Positions 5,905-7,958 of a DNA stretch of 7,958 nucleotides are shown here, one piece after another. Under the pieces are notes generated by a model. That model was given only the letters and a program-made list of their open reading frames with translations. It did no database searches and was not told the origin of the DNA. The position numbers and the translations under genes were made by a program. The DNA is from an uncultured bacterium (lineage in GTDB: Bacteria > Spirochaetota > Brevinematia > DTOW01). Within the stretch, counting starts at the first letter, position 1; each line of letters begins with the position of its first letter. The stretch is taken from positions 1 through 7,958 of the forward strand of contig CALFVP010000128.1 of the NCBI GenBank assembly GCA_937928175.1, given 5' to 3'.

Positions 5905-7094
5905 TGGTTGAAGTTGAAAAAATTACCTATTATTTGTTTTTATCGTTGTTATCAGGAACATTTTTTTATTTCCTTTTAGTTGTAGTTTTTTTTATTTTAG
6001 GTAAAACTGTTAGAGTGAAGATAATATCTTTTTATGGTGTTTTATCATCAGTTGCATATTCATCTGGTATAGTTGGTATATTTTTACTTAAAGATTCAGT
6101 ATTAGTTTACGTGTTAGTAATGTTGGTTTACTTTATTAAGTTTGTTTTTGAATTAGAAATGTACAATAAAATTTATTATTCTCAGGTTAGGTATTTGGGA
6201 TACTATTTTGTTTTGCTATTGTTAATTTTGTTTTCCATTGTTTTATTTTTTATTGGCGTATCGGATAAGATATTTTATTTGATTTTGGCTATATCTGCCA
6301 ATGTTGTTATAGGAATTGGTTGGATAACAACAAGGAATTTAGCTATTTTGTCAATTTCCAACGGTTTATCAATAATTTTATTGTTGTTGCTTTACGACTA
6401 TTTAACCTTTAGTGTTCTATTTTCTCTTGTACCTTATGGAATGAATTCTATATACATGATTGCCAAAGAGTATTCTTTGGCTCTAAAATCTTTGAAAAAT
6501 ATAGAAGAAAACATTGATGATCTAATTAACTCTCAGGTAGATCAATTTAAGAACTTTTTATTTTTACTTATAAACAGAATGGAGTCGAGGTATGATTCTA
6601 GAAAGAATCATTCTTTAAACGTAGCTGGAATTTCTGAAGGGATAGCAAGAGAATTAAATTTAGAAGAAAAAGTTGTGAATTTGGTAAGAGAAGGTGCTAT
6701 GATGCATGACATAGGTTTTTTAGGAATAGATCATAGAAAACTTTCTACAAATGTAACTTACGAAGAAAGTGAGGATATTGTAAAGCATGTAGTTATAGGT
6801 AAAGAAATATTAGAAAAGAGTAATGTGTTTATAAAGTATTTACCTATAGTTTTATACCATCATGAGTTTATAGATGGTAGTGGTCCTGAGGGTGTTAAGG
6901 GTAAAATGATACCTTTACCAGCAAGAATAGTTACAGTTGCAGATAAGTTTGAAAGGCTTATAAACGGTAGAGATAGCCATAAGTTAAGTATTAGGAAAGC
7001 TTTGGAGTTTATTAAGAAGTATTCAGGTGTTTTGTATGATCCTGAGGTAGTAAAAGCTTTGGAAAGGTACATATTTAAGAGGTTTTATTACTGA
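5904..7094 (+). CDS. Multi-pass membrane protein with HD-GYP-like phosphohydrolase domain
   Basis: The 396-residue protein starts at the ATG sharing its A with the preceding TGA; AGGA at 5892-5895 is the ribosome site, and GTG 5901 is a one-codon-longer alternative. Residues 9-187 are very hydrophobic and contain about seven membrane segments with short loops and no large extracellular domain. A linker helix (about 189-225) leads to a cytoplasmic HD domain. Numbered from the ATG, the metal ligands typical of HD-GYP proteins are kept: H236 (KNHS), H268-D269 (MHDIG), H295 (KHVVIG), H319-H320 (YHHE) and D347 (VADKF). The GYP motif is altered: DGSGPEGVKG lacks the tyrosine of DGSGYP, and HDIGF has phenylalanine where HDIGK is usual. 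HD-GYP proteins commonly hydrolyse cyclic di-GMP, but with these changes the substrate is open. It differs from PgpH-type c-di-AMP phosphodiesterases, which carry a large extracellular domain before the membrane helices. The last seven bases overlap the lepA 3' end on the other strand. Confidence 0.85.
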   Translation: MVEVEKITYYLFLSLLSGTFFYFLLVVVFFILGKTVRVKIISFYGVLSSVAYSSGIVGIFLLKDSVLVYVLVMLVYFIKFVFELEMYNKIYYSQVRYLGYYFVLLLLILFSIVLFFIGVSDKIFYLILAISANVVIGIGWITTRNLAILSISNGLSIILLLLLYDYLTFSVLFSLVPYGMNSIYMIAKEYSLALKSLKNIEENIDDLINSQVDQFKNFLFLLINRMESRYDSRKNHSLNVAGISEGIARELNLEEKVVNLVREGAMMHDIGFLGIDHRKLSTNVTYEESEDIVKHVVIGKEILEKSNVFIKYLPIVLYHHEFIDGSGPEGVKGKMIPLPARIVTVADKFERLINGRDSHKLSIRKALEFIKKYSGVLYDPEVVKALERYIFKRFYY

Positions 7095-7958
7095 GATATT
7101 TTCATAACCTCAAGGAATGCTTCTTGTGGTATACTTACGTTTCCTATCATTTTTAACTTTTTTTTGCCTTCTTTTTGTTTTTCTAGTAGTTTTCTTTTTC
7201 TTGTCACGTCTCCGCCGTAGCATTTTGCAGTTACATCTTTTCTAAGTGGACTAATATCTTCTCTTGCTATTATTTTACTACCTATTGCGGCTTGTATTGC
7301 AATTGGAAACAAGTGTTTCGGAATGAGTTTTTGAAGTTTTTTTACAAGTTCTCTACCTTTGTATTGAGCGGATTCTCTGTGGACTAGAAAAGAAAGAGCG
7401 TCAACTGGTTTTCCGTTAACAAGTATATCCAGTTTTACAATATCTGATTTTCTGTACTCTGCAAATTCATAGTCCATAGAAGCATATCCAGATGTAGTAC
7501 TTTTTATTCTGTCAAAGAATCCGTATATTACTTCTGAAAGTGGCATATCGTATTTAATTTCAACTCTTTTTGAATCTAGGTATCGAATACTTTTTTGTTC
7601 ACCTCTTTTATTGTTCATTATTTCCATTATACTTCCTATGTACTCGTTAGGTGTTATTATACTTACGGTTGCGTATGGTTCTTCGATGTAATCTATTTTT
7701 GTGGGGTCAGGTAGTTCCATAGGATTTTCAATGAAGATGGTATTACCATCTTTTAGGTTAATTTTGTATTTTACTGTAGGTATGGTACTTACAACGGATA
7801 CGTTAAATTCTGTTTCAAGTCTTTCCATTACTATTTGCATGTGTAAAAGTCCCAAGAATCCGCACTTAAATCCCATTCCCATTGAAGAGGAATTTACTGG
7901 TTCAAACGTTATTGACGCATCCGTTAATTTTAGTTTATACATGACTTCTTTTAGAAAG
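7088..7958 (-). CDS. lepA: Elongation factor 4 (LepA), C-terminal half; 5' end cut by window edge
   Basis: LepA/EF4 is a translational GTPase that acts on ribosomes, linked to back-translocation and to 30S biogenesis. The visible 289 codons are roughly the second half of a protein of about 600 residues; the GTPase domain lies beyond the right edge. The frame stays open through the ATG at 7942 to the edge (FLKEVMYKLKLTD), so that ATG is an internal methionine and not a start. Landmarks are MGMGFKCGFLGLLHMQIVMERLE, the domain V (EF-G-like) segment around EEPYATVSIITP, and the LepA-specific C-terminal domain with IAREDISPLRKDVTAKCYGG, DVTRKRKLLEKQKEGKKK and IPQEAFLEVMKIS. This C-terminal domain is unique to LepA and excludes EF-G, TypA and other GTPases. 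The stop codon lies inside the end of the convergent membrane HD gene. Confidence 0.97.
   Translation of the reverse strand, partial: FLKEVMYKLKLTDASITFEPVNSSSMGMGFKCGFLGLLHMQIVMERLETEFNVSVVSTIPTVKYKINLKDGNTIFIENPMELPDPTKIDYIEEPYATVSIITPNEYIGSIMEIMNNKRGEQKSIRYLDSKRVEIKYDMPLSEVIYGFFDRIKSTTSGYASMDYEFAEYRKSDIVKLDILVNGKPVDALSFLVHRESAQYKGRELVKKLQKLIPKHLFPIAIQAAIGSKIIAREDISPLRKDVTAKCYGGDVTRKRKLLEKQKEGKKKLKMIGNVSIPQEAFLEVMKISQ

Noticed and set aside
6860..7072. Minus-strand 70-codon frame within the membrane HD gene
   Set aside because: It is antisense to the conserved HD-GYP-like segment and has no independent support.
5904..7094. Assignment of the membrane HD protein as PgpH-type c-di-AMP phosphodiesterase
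   Set aside because: It lacks the large extracellular domain of that family, and its C-terminal motifs (YHHE, DGSG, VADKF) follow the HD-GYP order.
7147..7200. T-rich tracts downstream of the membrane HD gene as a terminator
   Set aside because: The T runs are the complement of lysine-rich codons in the LepA C-terminus, and no GC-rich hairpin precedes them.
7940..7942. ATG as the start of a separate short protein
   Set aside because: The frame is open upstream to the window edge and the residues before and after match the LepA middle region, so it is an internal methionine.

Overview
This window comes from an AT-rich bacterial chromosome (G+C roughly one third, judged by eye) that carries ordinary housekeeping genes. 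A LolC/LolE-type permease points to a two-membrane (Gram-negative type) cell. None of the proteins fixes the phylum by reading alone. A deep-branching AT-rich diderm such as a spirochaete relative is a guess, made partly because coding-strand composition differs strongly between the two strands, as is known in spirochaetes. No tRNA, rRNA, CRISPR array, insertion sequence or phage gene is visible.

Layout from left to right: (1) The left edge holds the first 359 codons of a type I dihydroorotase (pyrC, minus strand, cut by the window edge). (2) A 99-base divergent spacer contains a near-consensus sigma-70 promoter facing right. (3) mltG (plus strand) encodes the membrane-anchored endolytic murein transglycosylase. 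(4) It converges, with one base between stop codons, on a compact minus-strand operon dnaN > efp > lolC/E-like permease. The reading frames in this operon abut with zero spacing. (5) A 90-base divergent spacer holds candidate promoters for dnaN and for the plus-strand genes. (6) A macro-domain protein (YmdB-like) is followed by a polytopic membrane protein with an HD-GYP-like C-terminal domain; the two overlap as TGATG. (7) The second gene converges on, and overlaps by 7 bases, the 3' end of lepA (minus strand, 5' end cut by the right edge).

Functionally the window mixes pyrimidine synthesis (PyrC), peptidoglycan termination (MltG), DNA replication (DnaN), translation (EF-P, LepA), outer-membrane lipoprotein export (LolC/E-like) and one signalling-type pair (macro domain plus membrane HD protein). 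The coupled macro/HD pair is the least conventional part. The membrane HD protein keeps the metal-ligand histidines and aspartates but lacks the tyrosine of the GYP motif and the lysine that usually follows HDIG. EF-P is also of interest because it has arginine at the position of the E. coli modified lysine 34. I did not see a clearly new multi-gene defence or mobile system. Only two gene-free stretches exist (99 and 90 bases), and both are described as promoter regions.
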